The translations under genes and the position numbers were made by a program. 64,000 nt of DNA from positions 41,601 to 105,600 of the forward strand of contig JAICHV010000005.1 of assembly GCA_025924715.1 (NCBI GenBank), written 5' to 3'. This document shows positions 44,352 to 53,606 of the stretch, piece after piece. Source of the stretch: Alphaproteobacteria bacterium. GTDB lineage: Bacteria; Pseudomonadota; Alphaproteobacteria; Micropepsales; Micropepsaceae. Under the pieces are notes generated by a model. The model was not told the origin of the DNA. It ran no database searches and was given only the letters and a program-made list of their open reading frames with translations. How positions within the stretch are numbered: the stretch's first letter is position 1; each line of letters opens with the position of its first letter.

Positions 44352-45896
44352 TTACGAAATATCCAACGCCACAAAACCGGTGCCGCCGGCCGAGCGCGCA
44401 ACGAGCAGCAGCACGCTCTTGCGGCCGCCCTTCTGCGCTTCGGCGACGCCCGACTGAACATCCTGCGGCGTCTTGACGTTGCGGTTGCCGACCTTGAGCA
44501 CGACGTCGCCGGGCTGCAGGCCCTTGTCGGCGGCATCGCTGTTGGGATCGACCTTGGTGATCACCACACCGGTGACGCTTTCACCCAGATTGAGGTTACG
44601 GCGGGTTTCGGGCGTCAGGGCGGAAAGGCCCAGGCCCATGGCGCTGGCGGTCGGCGATCCCAGGCTGGGAGCAGAAGGCTGCGCCGAGGCGACTTTCTCG
44701 TCCGGACGGGCGCCGATCGCCACCTTGATGTCCATGGGCTTGCCTTGGCGGCTGACCTGGAAATTGACCGTGTTGCCGGCCACCAATGTGGCGACCTTGC
44801 GCACCAGATCGCGCGAATCCGCGACCGGCTTGCCGTCGATGCCGGTGACCACGTCGCCTTGCTGGAAGCCGGCCTTGGCGGCGGGACCGTTCGGAACGAC
44901 GGTCGCGACGATCGCGCCTTTGCCGTCCTTAAGACCCATCGAGGCGGCGATCTCCGGCGTCATGCTTTGGATTTCGGCGCCCAGCCAGCCGCGCGCGACC
45001 CGGCCGTGATCCTTGAGCTGGGCTACCACGTCATGGATGGTGCCGGCCGGAATCGCAAAACCGATGCCGACGCTGCCGCCCGACGGCGAAAAGATCATCG
45101 AGTTCATCCCGATCACCTGGCCGCGCAGATCGAAAGTGGGGCCGCCCGAATTGCCGCGATTGATCGGCGCATCGATCTGGATGAAGTCGTTATACTGGCC
45201 GCTGCCGATATCGCGCCCGATGGAAGAGACGATGCCGGCGGTAACCGAATTGGACAGGCCGAAAGGATTGCCGACCGCGATCACCCAGTCGCCGACCCGA
45301 AGCTGGCGGTCGTCGCCGAATTCGACGGTGGGCAGAGGCTTGTCGGACGCGACCTTCAGCAAGGCGATATCGGTGGCGGCGTCGCTGCCGATCAGCTTGG
45401 CTTCGAAGGAGCGTCCGTCGGGCAGCTTGACGGTGATCTTCTTGCCGTCCTCGATGACATGGTTGTTGGTGACGATGTAGCCGGCCTTGTCGATGATGAA
45501 GCCCGACCCGGCGCTGATCGCCTTATGGGGAGTCTGGGGACGCGACTGGTTGAACTGATTGAACAGGTCGCGGAAGGGCGCGGGGATATTGTCCGGCGCA
45601 TCGCTGTCGGAGTCGGCCTCGGTGGTCATGGTTTCCGAGGTGATGGTGACCACCGCCGGGCTGACCCGCTCGACCAGATCGGCGAAGCTGAAGGGGGCGG
45701 AATTTTCCAGCATCCGCGGCGGCGCGCTGCGCGCCGGCGCTTCGTTGGCGGCCAGCTGGACCGGAACATGGTCGCTCACCGGCTGGGCCACCGGCAGCAG
45801 CGCGAAAGCGCCCAGGCCCAGGACCACAATGGCGGCGGCCGAACTCATCGCCAGCACACGGGCGCGAGACGGAATTTGGTGGGGGTTGGTTGGCAT
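44352..45896 (-). CDS. degP: Do-family periplasmic serine protease (DegP/HtrA)
   Basis: 514 residues with an N-terminal membrane/signal segment (about 17-36), a trypsin-like domain and two PDZ domains. The catalytic triad is visible as His146 (TNNHVIED), Asp176 (AATDIALLKV) and Ser250 (NRGNSGGPTFD). PDZ1 lies at about 305-395 and PDZ2 at about 430-505. It degrades misfolded envelope proteins. In the Q-linker region it resembles DegP of alphaproteobacteria. It precedes the two-component genes on the same strand and follows ccmH by 103 bases. Confidence 0.94.
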   Translation of the reverse strand: MPTNPHQIPSRARVLAMSSAAAIVVLGLGAFALLPVAQPVSDHVPVQLAANEAPARSAPPRMLENSAPFSFADLVERVSPAVVTITSETMTTEADSDSDAPDNIPAPFRDLFNQFNQSRPQTPHKAISAGSGFIIDKAGYIVTNNHVIEDGKKITVKLPDGRSFEAKLIGSDAATDIALLKVASDKPLPTVEFGDDRQLRVGDWVIAVGNPFGLSNSVTAGIVSSIGRDIGSGQYNDFIQIDAPINRGNSGGPTFDLRGQVIGMNSMIFSPSGGSVGIGFAIPAGTIHDVVAQLKDHGRVARGWLGAEIQSMTPEIAASMGLKDGKGAIVATVVPNGPAAKAGFQQGDVVTGIDGKPVADSRDLVRKVATLVAGNTVNFQVSRQGKPMDIKVAIGARPDEKVASAQPSAPSLGSPTASAMGLGLSALTPETRRNLNLGESVTGVVITKVDPNSDAADKGLQPGDVVLKVGNRNVKTPQDVQSGVAEAQKGGRKSVLLLVARSAGGTGFVALDIS

Positions 45897-45999
45897 AGTC
45901 TTGGCTCCTGGCGGGTCGGTCCCCGATCCCCTTGGTGGATAGTTTCTAGGCCCGAATTCTTACGGGTTTCTCTCCAGCATATTACAAAACTGACAGATG

Positions 46000-46398
46000 T
46001 TAAACCGGGTCGGCTCGCTTGCGCGCCCGGCTAATCACCAAGATGGCAACCGCGGCCGCGCCGATCAAGACTGTAAACGGCGCAAGCCATAAAACATATG
46101 TATCGGGTTCCAGCGGCGGCTTCATCAGGATGAAGTTCCCATAGCGGGCCACCAGGAAATCCTCGATCTGCTGGTCGGTCTTGCCGTCGGCCATTTGCTG
46201 GCGCACCAGATGGCGCAGATCGCCCGCCAGCTCGGCATTGGATTCGTCAATGCTTTCGCCCTGACAGACCAGGCAGCGCAATTGGCGCTGGAGATTGCGG
46301 GCCCTGGCTTCCATCTGCGGGTTGGCGAAGGTGTCGGAAACCGGGGCCGCCAATGCCGGCGTCGCCAGCAGCAACAGCGCAAAGACCAGGTTTTTCAT
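46000..46398 (-). CDS. ccmH: cytochrome c-type biogenesis protein CcmH
   Basis: 132 residues: signal peptide, then the haem-lyase thioredox motif LRCLVCQGES (Cys-x2-Cys), then one membrane helix near the C-terminus (about 102-122) and a basic tail. CcmH keeps apocytochrome c cysteines reduced for haem attachment. The start overlaps the ccmF stop (ATGA). This is the short CcmH without the CcmI-like extension. Confidence 0.94.
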   Translation of the reverse strand: MKNLVFALLLLATPALAAPVSDTFANPQMEARARNLQRQLRCLVCQGESIDESNAELAGDLRHLVRQQMADGKTDQQIEDFLVARYGNFILMKPPLEPDTYVLWLAPFTVLIGAAAVAILVISRARKRADPV

Positions 46399-48311
46399 TC
46401 TGCGGGCTGCACGGCCGGCGCGGGCGCCGCGGAGCGCAGCCGCAGACGGCCCCACAGGCTCAAACCTCCGCCCAGCGCCATCACCAGCCCGCCAAGCCAG
46501 ATCAGCGGTGCCAGCGGCGAGACATAGGCCCGGACGGTCCAGCGCCCGTGATCGCGCTCATCGCCCAGCGCCAGGTAAAGATCGCGGAAACCCGTGGTGC
46601 GGATCGCCGTATCGGCGACTTCCTGGCCTTCGACCGGATAGCTGCGCTTTTCCGGCATCAGGAAAGACACCACCTTACCATTGTTCAGCAGGGCGATATG
46701 GGCGCGGGCGGCGGTATAATTCGGCCCCTGTTCGCGGGTGACGCCGTCAAAACGCAGCGTATAGGGCCCCACTGTCATGGTGTCGCCCGGGCCCACCAGA
46801 TCCAGCGCCTCGCTGCGCCACAGTGTGGTTCCCGCCACGCCCATCAAAGTCACGCCAAGACCGGCATGGGCGATCGCCGCGGCAAAAGCGCTGGCGCGCG
46901 CGCCGCGGCGCTTGAGAAAATCGATTCCACTGGCGCCGATCAGCCAGCCGGCCACCGCGAAGGCCAGGGTCCCGGTGAGGAAGCGCGGTGACGCAACCGC
47001 CAGCACGATCAGCGCCGCCACAGCCGCCAGGCCAAGCGCGGGATAAAGCGTGCGCAGCGCCGCCTTGGCGTCGCCGCGGCGCCAGCTCAGCAAGGGCCCG
47101 AACGGCACCAGCAGCAACAGGGCGAAGAAGATGGGGGCGAAGGTGGCAGCGTAATAGGGCGGACCCACCGAAATCTTGGTGCCGTTATAGGCGTCCAGCG
47201 CCAGCGGATAGAGTGTGCCGACAAACACCGACGCGCAAGCGGCCACCAGGAAGACATTGTTCAGCAGCAGCGCGCTTTCGCGGCTGACGGTGTCGAACGA
47301 CGCCCCGCCCTTCAGGGTCGGCGCCCGCCAGGCGAAGAGACCCAAGGCGCCGCCGATGGCGCAGCCGATCAGCACCAGGATGAAAAATCCGCGGGTCGGA
47401 TCGGAAGCAAAGGCATGCACCGAAGACAGCACGCCCGAGCGCACCAGGAAAGTGCCGATCAGGCTGAGCGAGAATCCGCCAATGGCCAGCAAAAGGCTCC
47501 AAGTGCGAAAGGCGCCGCTTTTCTCGGTCGCCAATGCGCTATGCAGCAGCGCGGTCGCCACCAGCCAAGGCATCAGCGAGGCATTCTCCACCGGGTCCCA
47601 GAACCAGAATCCGCCCCAGCCCAATTCGTAATAGGCCCACCAGCTTCCCAGGGCGATACCGCAAGTCAGCGCGATCCAGGCCAGCAGCATGAAAGGCCGC
47701 GCCGCGCGCGCCCATTCCACTTCGCCCACGATCAGCGCGCCCGCCGCATAAGCGAACGAAGCCGAAAGGCCGACATAGCCGGCGTAAAGCATGGGCGGAT
47801 GCATCGCCAGGCCCGGATCCTGCAGCAGCGGATTGAGGCCGGCGCCCTCGAACGGCGCCGGATCCAGACGCAAGAACGGATTGGAGGTGAACAGGATGAA
47901 AAGAATAAAAGCCGCCGCCAGCAGACCCTGCACCCCCAGCGCGGCGCTGGTCAGCCGCGCTCCGCCGCGTTCCAAAATCGCCACCGCGCCGGCATAAAGC
48001 GAAAGCACCAGCACCCAGAGCAGCATCGAACCTTCGTGGTTCGCCCAGACGCCGGTGATCTTGTAGATCAGCGGCTTCAAGGTGTGGGAATTGTTGGCGA
48101 CCAGGGCTACGGAAAAATCCGAAGTGACGAAGGCATAGGTCAAGGTGCCGAAGGCCAGCACCACAAAGACCAGCATTCCCATCGCCGCGCCATGGGCAAT
48201 CTGGCGCGCCAAAGCCGCTTCGCTGCGCGCGCCGGCAAGACCCCCGCCCGCCATCACCAGCGACAATGCGAGCGCGAAGCACAGGGCGACTTGTCCCAAT
48301 TCACCGGTCAT
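46395..48311 (-). CDS. ccmF: cytochrome c haem lyase subunit CcmF
   Basis: 638 residues with about 14 membrane helices. The tryptophan-rich haem-handling motif is visible as WGGFWFWDPVEN, with nearby conserved segments ITGVWANHEGSMLLW and HPPMLYAGYVG. CcmF receives haem from CcmE and ligates it to cytochrome c. Start and stop both overlap neighbours by four bases (ATGA), so ccmE-ccmF-ccmH are translationally coupled. No ccmG lies between ccmF and ccmH. Confidence 0.95.
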   Translation of the reverse strand: MTGELGQVALCFALALSLVMAGGGLAGARSEAALARQIAHGAAMGMLVFVVLAFGTLTYAFVTSDFSVALVANNSHTLKPLIYKITGVWANHEGSMLLWVLVLSLYAGAVAILERGGARLTSAALGVQGLLAAAFILFILFTSNPFLRLDPAPFEGAGLNPLLQDPGLAMHPPMLYAGYVGLSASFAYAAGALIVGEVEWARAARPFMLLAWIALTCGIALGSWWAYYELGWGGFWFWDPVENASLMPWLVATALLHSALATEKSGAFRTWSLLLAIGGFSLSLIGTFLVRSGVLSSVHAFASDPTRGFFILVLIGCAIGGALGLFAWRAPTLKGGASFDTVSRESALLLNNVFLVAACASVFVGTLYPLALDAYNGTKISVGPPYYAATFAPIFFALLLLVPFGPLLSWRRGDAKAALRTLYPALGLAAVAALIVLAVASPRFLTGTLAFAVAGWLIGASGIDFLKRRGARASAFAAAIAHAGLGVTLMGVAGTTLWRSEALDLVGPGDTMTVGPYTLRFDGVTREQGPNYTAARAHIALLNNGKVVSFLMPEKRSYPVEGQEVADTAIRTTGFRDLYLALGDERDHGRWTVRAYVSPLAPLIWLGGLVMALGGGLSLWGRLRLRSAAPAPAVQPAE

Positions 48312-48751
48312 TGCTGGCCCTCTTTCCAACGGCCGGCGCGCTTGAGCGCCTGCACCACTTCCGGCGGCATATATTTCTCGTCATGCTTGGCCAGCACTTC
48401 GGTGGCTTGAAAGGTGCCGCCCGGCGTAAGCGCGCCGGTGGCCACCACACCCTGACCCTCGCGGAACAGGGCGGGCAGCACGCCATTGAAATCCACCGGC
48501 ACGACATGGGCGCCGTCGGTCACGACAAAGCGTACATCGGCGCCGGCGCCATGGCGCAGGCTGGCCTTCTCGACCAGCCCGCCGACCCGGAACGGAACGC
48601 CCGGCTCGACGCTTTTGGCCGCGACATCGCTGGGGCTGAAGAAATATTCGGTGTTGCTCTTGAGCTCGAACACCACCACCGCGGCCAGCACGCCACCGGC
48701 GGCCAAGAGGGCGGCGGCGAAGGCGAAGCGGCGGCGCTGTTTGGGTGTCAT
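48308..48751 (-). CDS. ccmE: cytochrome c maturation haem chaperone CcmE
   Basis: 147 residues: N-terminal membrane anchor (about 8-28), periplasmic beta-barrel starting FELKSNTEYFFSPSDV, and the haem-binding His in AKHDEKYMPPEV. CcmE carries haem covalently to CcmF. It is the first recognised ccm gene of the leftward operon and starts five bases after the stop of a hypothetical gene. Confidence 0.95.
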   Translation of the reverse strand: MTPKQRRRFAFAAALLAAGGVLAAVVVFELKSNTEYFFSPSDVAAKSVEPGVPFRVGGLVEKASLRHGAGADVRFVVTDGAHVVPVDFNGVLPALFREGQGVVATGALTPGGTFQATEVLAKHDEKYMPPEVVQALKRAGRWKEGQQ

Positions 48752-48755
48752 CGTC

Positions 48756-49097
48756 TCAATGGCCTCCGCTGCGTAGGATTTCGCCCGCCAGGCCGGTCTC
48801 ATAACCGAGGCCTTCACGGGTCAAGGTGATGCCATGGGGCCATTCGGCGCGCGCCAGGCCTTTGCGGGTCAAAGCATTCCACACCGCTTCATTATACAGC
48901 CCGGTGGCATTTTTGCCGTCCACCATCGCGTCGCCCAGATGAAAATGGTCGCCATGGGCATGCGGGAACTGGCTGATCGCCACTTCGCCATTGGGCAGCG
49001 CCTGGGCCGAGCCCGGCAGGCGAGCAATGGCCTGCAGCAAGGTCAAGGTTTTGAGCTGCAAGGGATTGAGCTTGGCGGGATTCTGCTTGGGCGGCAT
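48756..49097 (-). CDS. conserved hypothetical protein upstream of ccmE
   Basis: 113 residues, soluble. It begins with a Lys/Leu-rich helix (LNPLQLKTLTLLQAIARLP), then the histidine-rich FPHAHGDHFHLGDAMV, then a possible winged-helix part (YNEAVWNALTRKGLARAEWP). The cluster of four histidines and an aspartate could bind a metal. I do not recognise the family. It sits five bases upstream of ccmE on the same strand, so a link with haem or cytochrome maturation is possible but unproven. Confidence 0.6.
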   Translation of the reverse strand: MPPKQNPAKLNPLQLKTLTLLQAIARLPGSAQALPNGEVAISQFPHAHGDHFHLGDAMVDGKNATGLYNEAVWNALTRKGLARAEWPHGITLTREGLGYETGLAGEILRSGGH

Positions 49098-49165
49098 GTC
49101 GGTCCTGGAATGGAAACGGCCGGACCTTACAGCCCGGCCGCCCGTCGTCAAAGATACCTGGGCCG

Positions 49166-49924
49166 CTAGCGGTGACGGCCGCCGCCAAAGCCGCCGTGGA
49201 ACCCACCATGAGAGCCGCCGAAGCCGCCAAAGCCGCGGTGATAGCCGCCACCAAAGCCGAAACCGAGCGAGATCGAGGGTCCATAATAGGGATAAGGCGC
49301 GTAATAGACCGGCGGCGGGGGATAATAGCCATAAACCGGGGGCGGATAGTCATAGGCATAGCGGGCCGGCGGCGCGGCGGGAGCCGTGTCCGGATAGGCG
49401 TCCGCCTCGTCCATGCAGGCATAATAGGCGTCGCCATAAGCGCGCTCGACATCGTCGGCGGCGCGGCGGGCATTGTTCTCGCCGGCGGCGGTGCCTGCGA
49501 TCAAGCCGGCGCCGGCCCCGATCAGGGCTCCGGCGCCCGCATTTCCGCTGGCGCTGCCGATGGCCGCACCGGCCGCGGCGCCAAGCAAGGTGCCGCCCAC
49601 CGAACTGCCGGCCTGGGCGCGCGAGGCCGCCTGGCCGGGGCTGACATAGCCGGTCCGCGCCGCGGCATCGCGGCGGCAGAACAGGTCGCGCGAGCGGTCA
49701 CTGTCGCGGCTGTTTTGCGCCTGATCATATTGCCCCTGATCATAGGACCGCTGCTCATTGGACCTCGGGGGGGCATCGCGATCGGAATTGCCGTTCAACT
49801 GGGCCGGCGGCGCATTGGAAGAGCGGTCATCGGAAGGCTGCGCCAAAGCCGCCGTACCGGCCAGCGCCAAACCCAGCCCGGCCAAGGCGGCGGTCGTGAT
49901 CATCTTCGTGCGGAACATTCTCAT
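49166..49924 (-). CDS. exported glycine-zipper protein with aromatic/Gly-rich tail
   Basis: 252 residues: signal peptide (about 1-28, LALAGTAALAQ), a Gln/Asn/Ser-rich stretch, a glycine-zipper block (SVGGTLLGAAAGAAIGSASG onward, about 108-150), and a tail of PPPPVYYAPYPYYG and GGFGGSHGGFHGGFGG. Glycine-zipper envelope proteins insert in or bridge membranes. Low complexity limits any finer call. Confidence 0.8.
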   Translation of the reverse strand: MRMFRTKMITTAALAGLGLALAGTAALAQPSDDRSSNAPPAQLNGNSDRDAPPRSNEQRSYDQGQYDQAQNSRDSDRSRDLFCRRDAAARTGYVSPGQAASRAQAGSSVGGTLLGAAAGAAIGSASGNAGAGALIGAGAGLIAGTAAGENNARRAADDVERAYGDAYYACMDEADAYPDTAPAAPPARYAYDYPPPVYGYYPPPPVYYAPYPYYGPSISLGFGFGGGYHRGFGGFGGSHGGFHGGFGGGRHR

Positions 49925-50069
49925 CTCCAGGACGTCTAGTCTCTCCAGATAGAGCGAGTGTGAGGCCCTTCAAGCCGCGCCTCAAGCAATAAAAATTCAT
50001 GCTTTGGGAACTTAAAGGCGCGCCGTTCAGCCGGCGTTCAGGATCGGCGAGCGCGCGGCAATCCTCAGA

Positions 50070-51458
50070 TCAGGCAGCGGCCGACAGCGCGGCTCTGGCG
50101 CGCCGGCGCAGCAGTTCGGCTTCTTCTTCGCCGATCAGCAAGACGGTGAATTCGACGCAAAGATCGAATTGGCCTTCGGCGATGGCTTTCTTGGCCGGAT
50201 CGCCGGTGCGCAGTTCCTTGACCAGATCCTCATTATGGCGCCGCAGGAAATTTATCATTTCATCATGCGCCGTTTTCTGCTTGGCGCCGAAAGACGCCGC
50301 GGCGGCGAATTTGCGGCTGCCGGCCACCAACTTGGCGTAACGCAGCGCGACCGCCTGGCGGTCCGGATCGGGATGGCGGCCGAAATCGGCCATCTTCGGT
50401 CCCGGGCCTTTTTGCACCGGCAGCGCCAGGGCCAATTCCTTCGGGCCCCGCTCCATCAAGCCGTCCATCACAGAGCCGATCACGCCGCGTTCCTTGAGCA
50501 GGCGCTGGCCCCATTCGCCGTCGCGGCGCACTTCGATTTCCTTGACGATGCCGCTGGACAATTCGACAAACGCCGCGACCTGCGCGAGCAGCTTGTCGGC
50601 ATCGATTTGGGGATGACGCACGCCCAGAATGGCAGTCTGCAAATCCTCCATCCGGCCGAACAGGATTTCGCCCACCAGCCCCATATCGGTTTTGGAAATC
50701 AGCGTGTCGCCCTTGCCGCGGCAGATCAGCAGCGGCAAGCGCAAGGCTTCCCAGGGCTTGGTCAGCCGGTTCATCGCGATCACCGCGACATAGGGCGCGG
50801 CATCGGGATTGCGCTCCACCAGCCCGTCGTAAATCTCGCGCAAGCGCCAGAGCAGTTCTTCGTTCAGATGCGCCACCGGCTTGGGCAGCACAGCCTGGAT
50901 CGTGAGAACCTCCGGGCCCGCCATCAGCAGCAAGGCCATTTCTTCGGCGTCCGCCAGAACCGCATCGCCATTGAGCGCGATACGCGCCGCCTTGCGGCTG
51001 GCCGGATCGGTAAGGGTCGCGCGGATCTTGGTGCCGGCCTCGGTCCAAAACTGGCCGGCCCGGGCGATGGCCTCTTCCAGCTTCTGCATCAGGATCAGCC
51101 GTTTGACGTCGCCGACAAAGGCCTGGGTCTGCTCCGGCATCAAATTGCGGCTCACCCAAAGCCAGACCGGCAAGACGCTGCTGCGCGCCACCGCGGCTTT
51201 CAGCTTCTTGGTTCGCGGCACCGACGTCAGAATGTCTTCGAAAGGGGTACAGAACAGACGCAGCGGTGTCGGCATGCGGGCATGCTGGATGCCGCTCTGC
51301 AGCACCGGCCGCAAGCCTTCCAGGATCACTTCATGGGGCAGGACATGGCCGTCCATCAGGCGGTCGACTTCCACCGCATGCGCCAGGCGCATTGCCATGT
51401 CGCTGGGAAGTCCGCCCAAAAACGCGCGCAGTAACCCGGATTTGTCCTCAGGCAACAT
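50070..51458 (-). CDS. conserved hypothetical protein, 462 residues
   Basis: The start at 51458 (MLPEDKSGLL) is preferred because GGAG lies six bases upstream. The protein is largely helical and soluble, without signal peptide or membrane segments. Recognisable stretches such as PLRLFCTPFEDILTS, VAVIAMNRLTKPWEALRLP and DLQTAILGVRHP do not lead me to a known domain. It stands alone between a glycine-zipper gene and the kinase gene. The ends are basic and alanine-rich. Confidence 0.65.
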   Translation of the reverse strand: MLPEDKSGLLRAFLGGLPSDMAMRLAHAVEVDRLMDGHVLPHEVILEGLRPVLQSGIQHARMPTPLRLFCTPFEDILTSVPRTKKLKAAVARSSVLPVWLWVSRNLMPEQTQAFVGDVKRLILMQKLEEAIARAGQFWTEAGTKIRATLTDPASRKAARIALNGDAVLADAEEMALLLMAGPEVLTIQAVLPKPVAHLNEELLWRLREIYDGLVERNPDAAPYVAVIAMNRLTKPWEALRLPLLICRGKGDTLISKTDMGLVGEILFGRMEDLQTAILGVRHPQIDADKLLAQVAAFVELSSGIVKEIEVRRDGEWGQRLLKERGVIGSVMDGLMERGPKELALALPVQKGPGPKMADFGRHPDPDRQAVALRYAKLVAGSRKFAAAASFGAKQKTAHDEMINFLRRHNEDLVKELRTGDPAKKAIAEGQFDLCVEFTVLLIGEEEAELLRRRARAALSAAA

Positions 51459-51540
51459 CAAACGCTCCACACGGCCCTCGCACGCCGATACGCACCTAAG
51501 CCCTTATGATAGCGCTATTATTGTTAACGCCCCCTTGCCT

Positions 51541-52962
51541 TTAGCCGATTAAAGGCAAGGTCAGCCGGCTGCGCAGGCCCCCCAAAGAAGAGCCCTCCAA
51601 CACCAGCAAGCCCCCGTAAAGCTTGGAAATATCGCGCACGATGGCCAGACCCAGGCCGGAGCCGGGGACGCTTTCGTCCAGCCGCTCGCCCCGTTCCCCA
51701 ACCCGGGCGATTTCCTCTTCGGTCAGCCCGGTGCCGTCATCCTCAACCATCAGATCGAAGCTGGCGCCCCTGGGGGCAACCCCTACCTGCACCCGGGCAT
51801 GGGCCCATTTACAGGCATTGTCCATCAGATTGCCGGCCATTTCTTCCAGATCCTGCCGCTCGCCTTTGAAACAGAGCCCGGCCGGACAATCCACCGCGAT
51901 ATCGATGGCGCGGTCGGCATGGATACGGCACAGCACCCGGGCCAGGTCACCCAGCACCGGTGCGATCTCGGTGCGATTGCCCAGCACATTGACGCTGCCG
52001 GCGGCGCGGGCGCGGGACAAATAATGATCGACCTGGCGGCGCATGCTGCCGACCTGACGCTTGACCTGATCGGTCAGCGGCCCCGGAGGCGCCGCTTCCG
52101 CCTCGCTGGCCAAAACGCTGAGCGGTGTCTTGAGGAAATGCGCGAGGTTGGAGACATGGGTGCGGGCGCGGCCGACCACTTCGGCACTGTGTTCGATCAG
52201 CGCATTGAGCTCCCTCGCCAGAGGCGCGATCTCGACGGGGAAGTCGCCTTCCAACGCTCGCGCCTTGCCGTCGCGAATCCGCGCCAGCGACTGACCCAGT
52301 CTGCGCAGCGGCAACAAACCCACCCGCACCTGCAGGAAGATCGCCACCACCAAGCCCAATCCCAAAAGCGCAAAAGACCAGATCAGGATTCCGTTGAAGC
52401 GGGCGTTGTCGGCTTCCACCTGCGCAAGATTGCCGGCGACCGTGAAGGTATAGACACGGCTGTCATGCTGGTCGGGGGTCGAGGCGATGGGAAATTCCAC
52501 CCGCCGCGACAGTGTGCGCAAATGCTGGTTGTCGGGACCGGCGGCATAGCCCCAACTGGGCTGGTTGTCGCGGGGCGGCGCGCCGATGGCAATCTGGCGA
52601 TCGAACAAAGACCGCGAGATCTGTCCGCCCGGCTGGCCGCCTTGCGTCGGACGGATCTGGAAATAAAGCCCGGAATAGATGCGGTCGAATTGCCGATTGA
52701 CGAAACGGTCCTGCAACACCACGCCGCCATCGGTATCGGGCTCGGCGGCGGCGATCAGCCCATCCATGTCGCCCGTCAGACGCGCATCGAAAGAGGCTTC
52801 GGCGGCGCTGCGGAAAGCGCGGCTGAGCACCACCCCGCCCACCGCCAGGCCCAGCATGGTCCAGATCGCGGCCGCCGCGATCAGCCGCGCCGCCAAGGAA
52901 TTGAGGCGCAATCTTTTAGCTTTGGGGGGTGGCAAGGCCGGGAGCTTCCAGGCTGTAACCAA
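51541..52962 (-). CDS. sensor histidine kinase (PhoQ-like partner of the 52916 regulator)
   Basis: 473 residues if begun at the TTG at 52962; a TTG at 52911, right after the regulator stop, would give a more usual N-terminus (LRLNSLAARLIAA). Two membrane helices (about 25-48 and 195-215) flank a periplasmic domain. HisKA follows with His in NLAHFLKTPLSVLAS, then an ATPase domain with NLMDNACKWAHARV, VEDDGTGL and GSGLGLAIVRDISK. It overlaps or abuts the regulator gene. The PepSY protein upstream suggests a PepSY-regulator-kinase operon as in PhoPQ-like systems; the signal is unknown. Confidence 0.9.
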   Translation of the reverse strand: MVTAWKLPALPPPKAKRLRLNSLAARLIAAAAIWTMLGLAVGGVVLSRAFRSAAEASFDARLTGDMDGLIAAAEPDTDGGVVLQDRFVNRQFDRIYSGLYFQIRPTQGGQPGGQISRSLFDRQIAIGAPPRDNQPSWGYAAGPDNQHLRTLSRRVEFPIASTPDQHDSRVYTFTVAGNLAQVEADNARFNGILIWSFALLGLGLVVAIFLQVRVGLLPLRRLGQSLARIRDGKARALEGDFPVEIAPLARELNALIEHSAEVVGRARTHVSNLAHFLKTPLSVLASEAEAAPPGPLTDQVKRQVGSMRRQVDHYLSRARAAGSVNVLGNRTEIAPVLGDLARVLCRIHADRAIDIAVDCPAGLCFKGERQDLEEMAGNLMDNACKWAHARVQVGVAPRGASFDLMVEDDGTGLTEEEIARVGERGERLDESVPGSGLGLAIVRDISKLYGGLLVLEGSSLGGLRSRLTLPLIG

Positions 52963-53596
52963 GCCCGCGCACGGTGTGGATCAGATCGGCGTTCAACTTC
53001 TTGCGCAAGCGGCCGACAAACACTTCGATGGTGTTGGAGTCGCGGTCGAAATCCTGGTCATAGAGATGTTCGACCAGTTCGGTGCGCGACACCACCTTGC
53101 CGCGATGATGGGCGAGATAGGCCAACAGGCGATATTCCAGGCTGGTGAGCTTGACGGGATTGCCGTCCAGGGTGACGCGGCTGGCACGGGTGTCGATGCG
53201 GAGCGGCCCGATCTCGATATCGGCGGTGGCGATCCCGGCCGCCCGGCGCAGCAGCGCCCTGAGCCGCGCCAGCAATTCCTCGGTGTAAAACGGCTTGGCC
53301 AGATAATCATCGGCGCCGGCATCGAAGCCGGCAACTTTGTCGCTCCAACGGTCGCGGGCCGTCAGGATCAGCACCGGCATGGTCTTGCCGGCTTTGCGCC
53401 ATTGCTCGAGCACGCGCACGCCATCCATCTTGGGCAGACCCAAATCCAGGATCACCGCGTCATAAGGTTCGGTATCGCCCAGGAAATGGCCTTCCTCGCC
53501 ATCGCCGGCGGTGTCGACGACATAGCCGGCATCGCTCAGCGCTTTCTTGAGCAGCCGCTGCAATTCCTTGTCGTCTTCTACCAGCAGGATTCGCAT
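52916..53596 (-). CDS. OmpR/PhoB-type response regulator
   Basis: 226 residues from ATG 53596. The receiver domain has LLVEDDKELQ, phospho-Asp in AVILDLGLPKMDG and Lys in YLAKPFYTEEL. The winged-helix domain has LTSLEYRLLAYLAHHRGKVV and EVFVGRLRKKLNADLIHTV. It resembles PhoP-type regulators. The small PepSY protein gene ends 10 bases upstream and the kinase follows. Confidence 0.93.
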   Translation of the reverse strand: MRILLVEDDKELQRLLKKALSDAGYVVDTAGDGEEGHFLGDTEPYDAVILDLGLPKMDGVRVLEQWRKAGKTMPVLILTARDRWSDKVAGFDAGADDYLAKPFYTEELLARLRALLRRAAGIATADIEIGPLRIDTRASRVTLDGNPVKLTSLEYRLLAYLAHHRGKVVSRTELVEHLYDQDFDRDSNTIEVFVGRLRKKLNADLIHTVRGLGYSLEAPGLATPQS

Positions 53597-53606
53597 CTTT
53601 GCTTCC

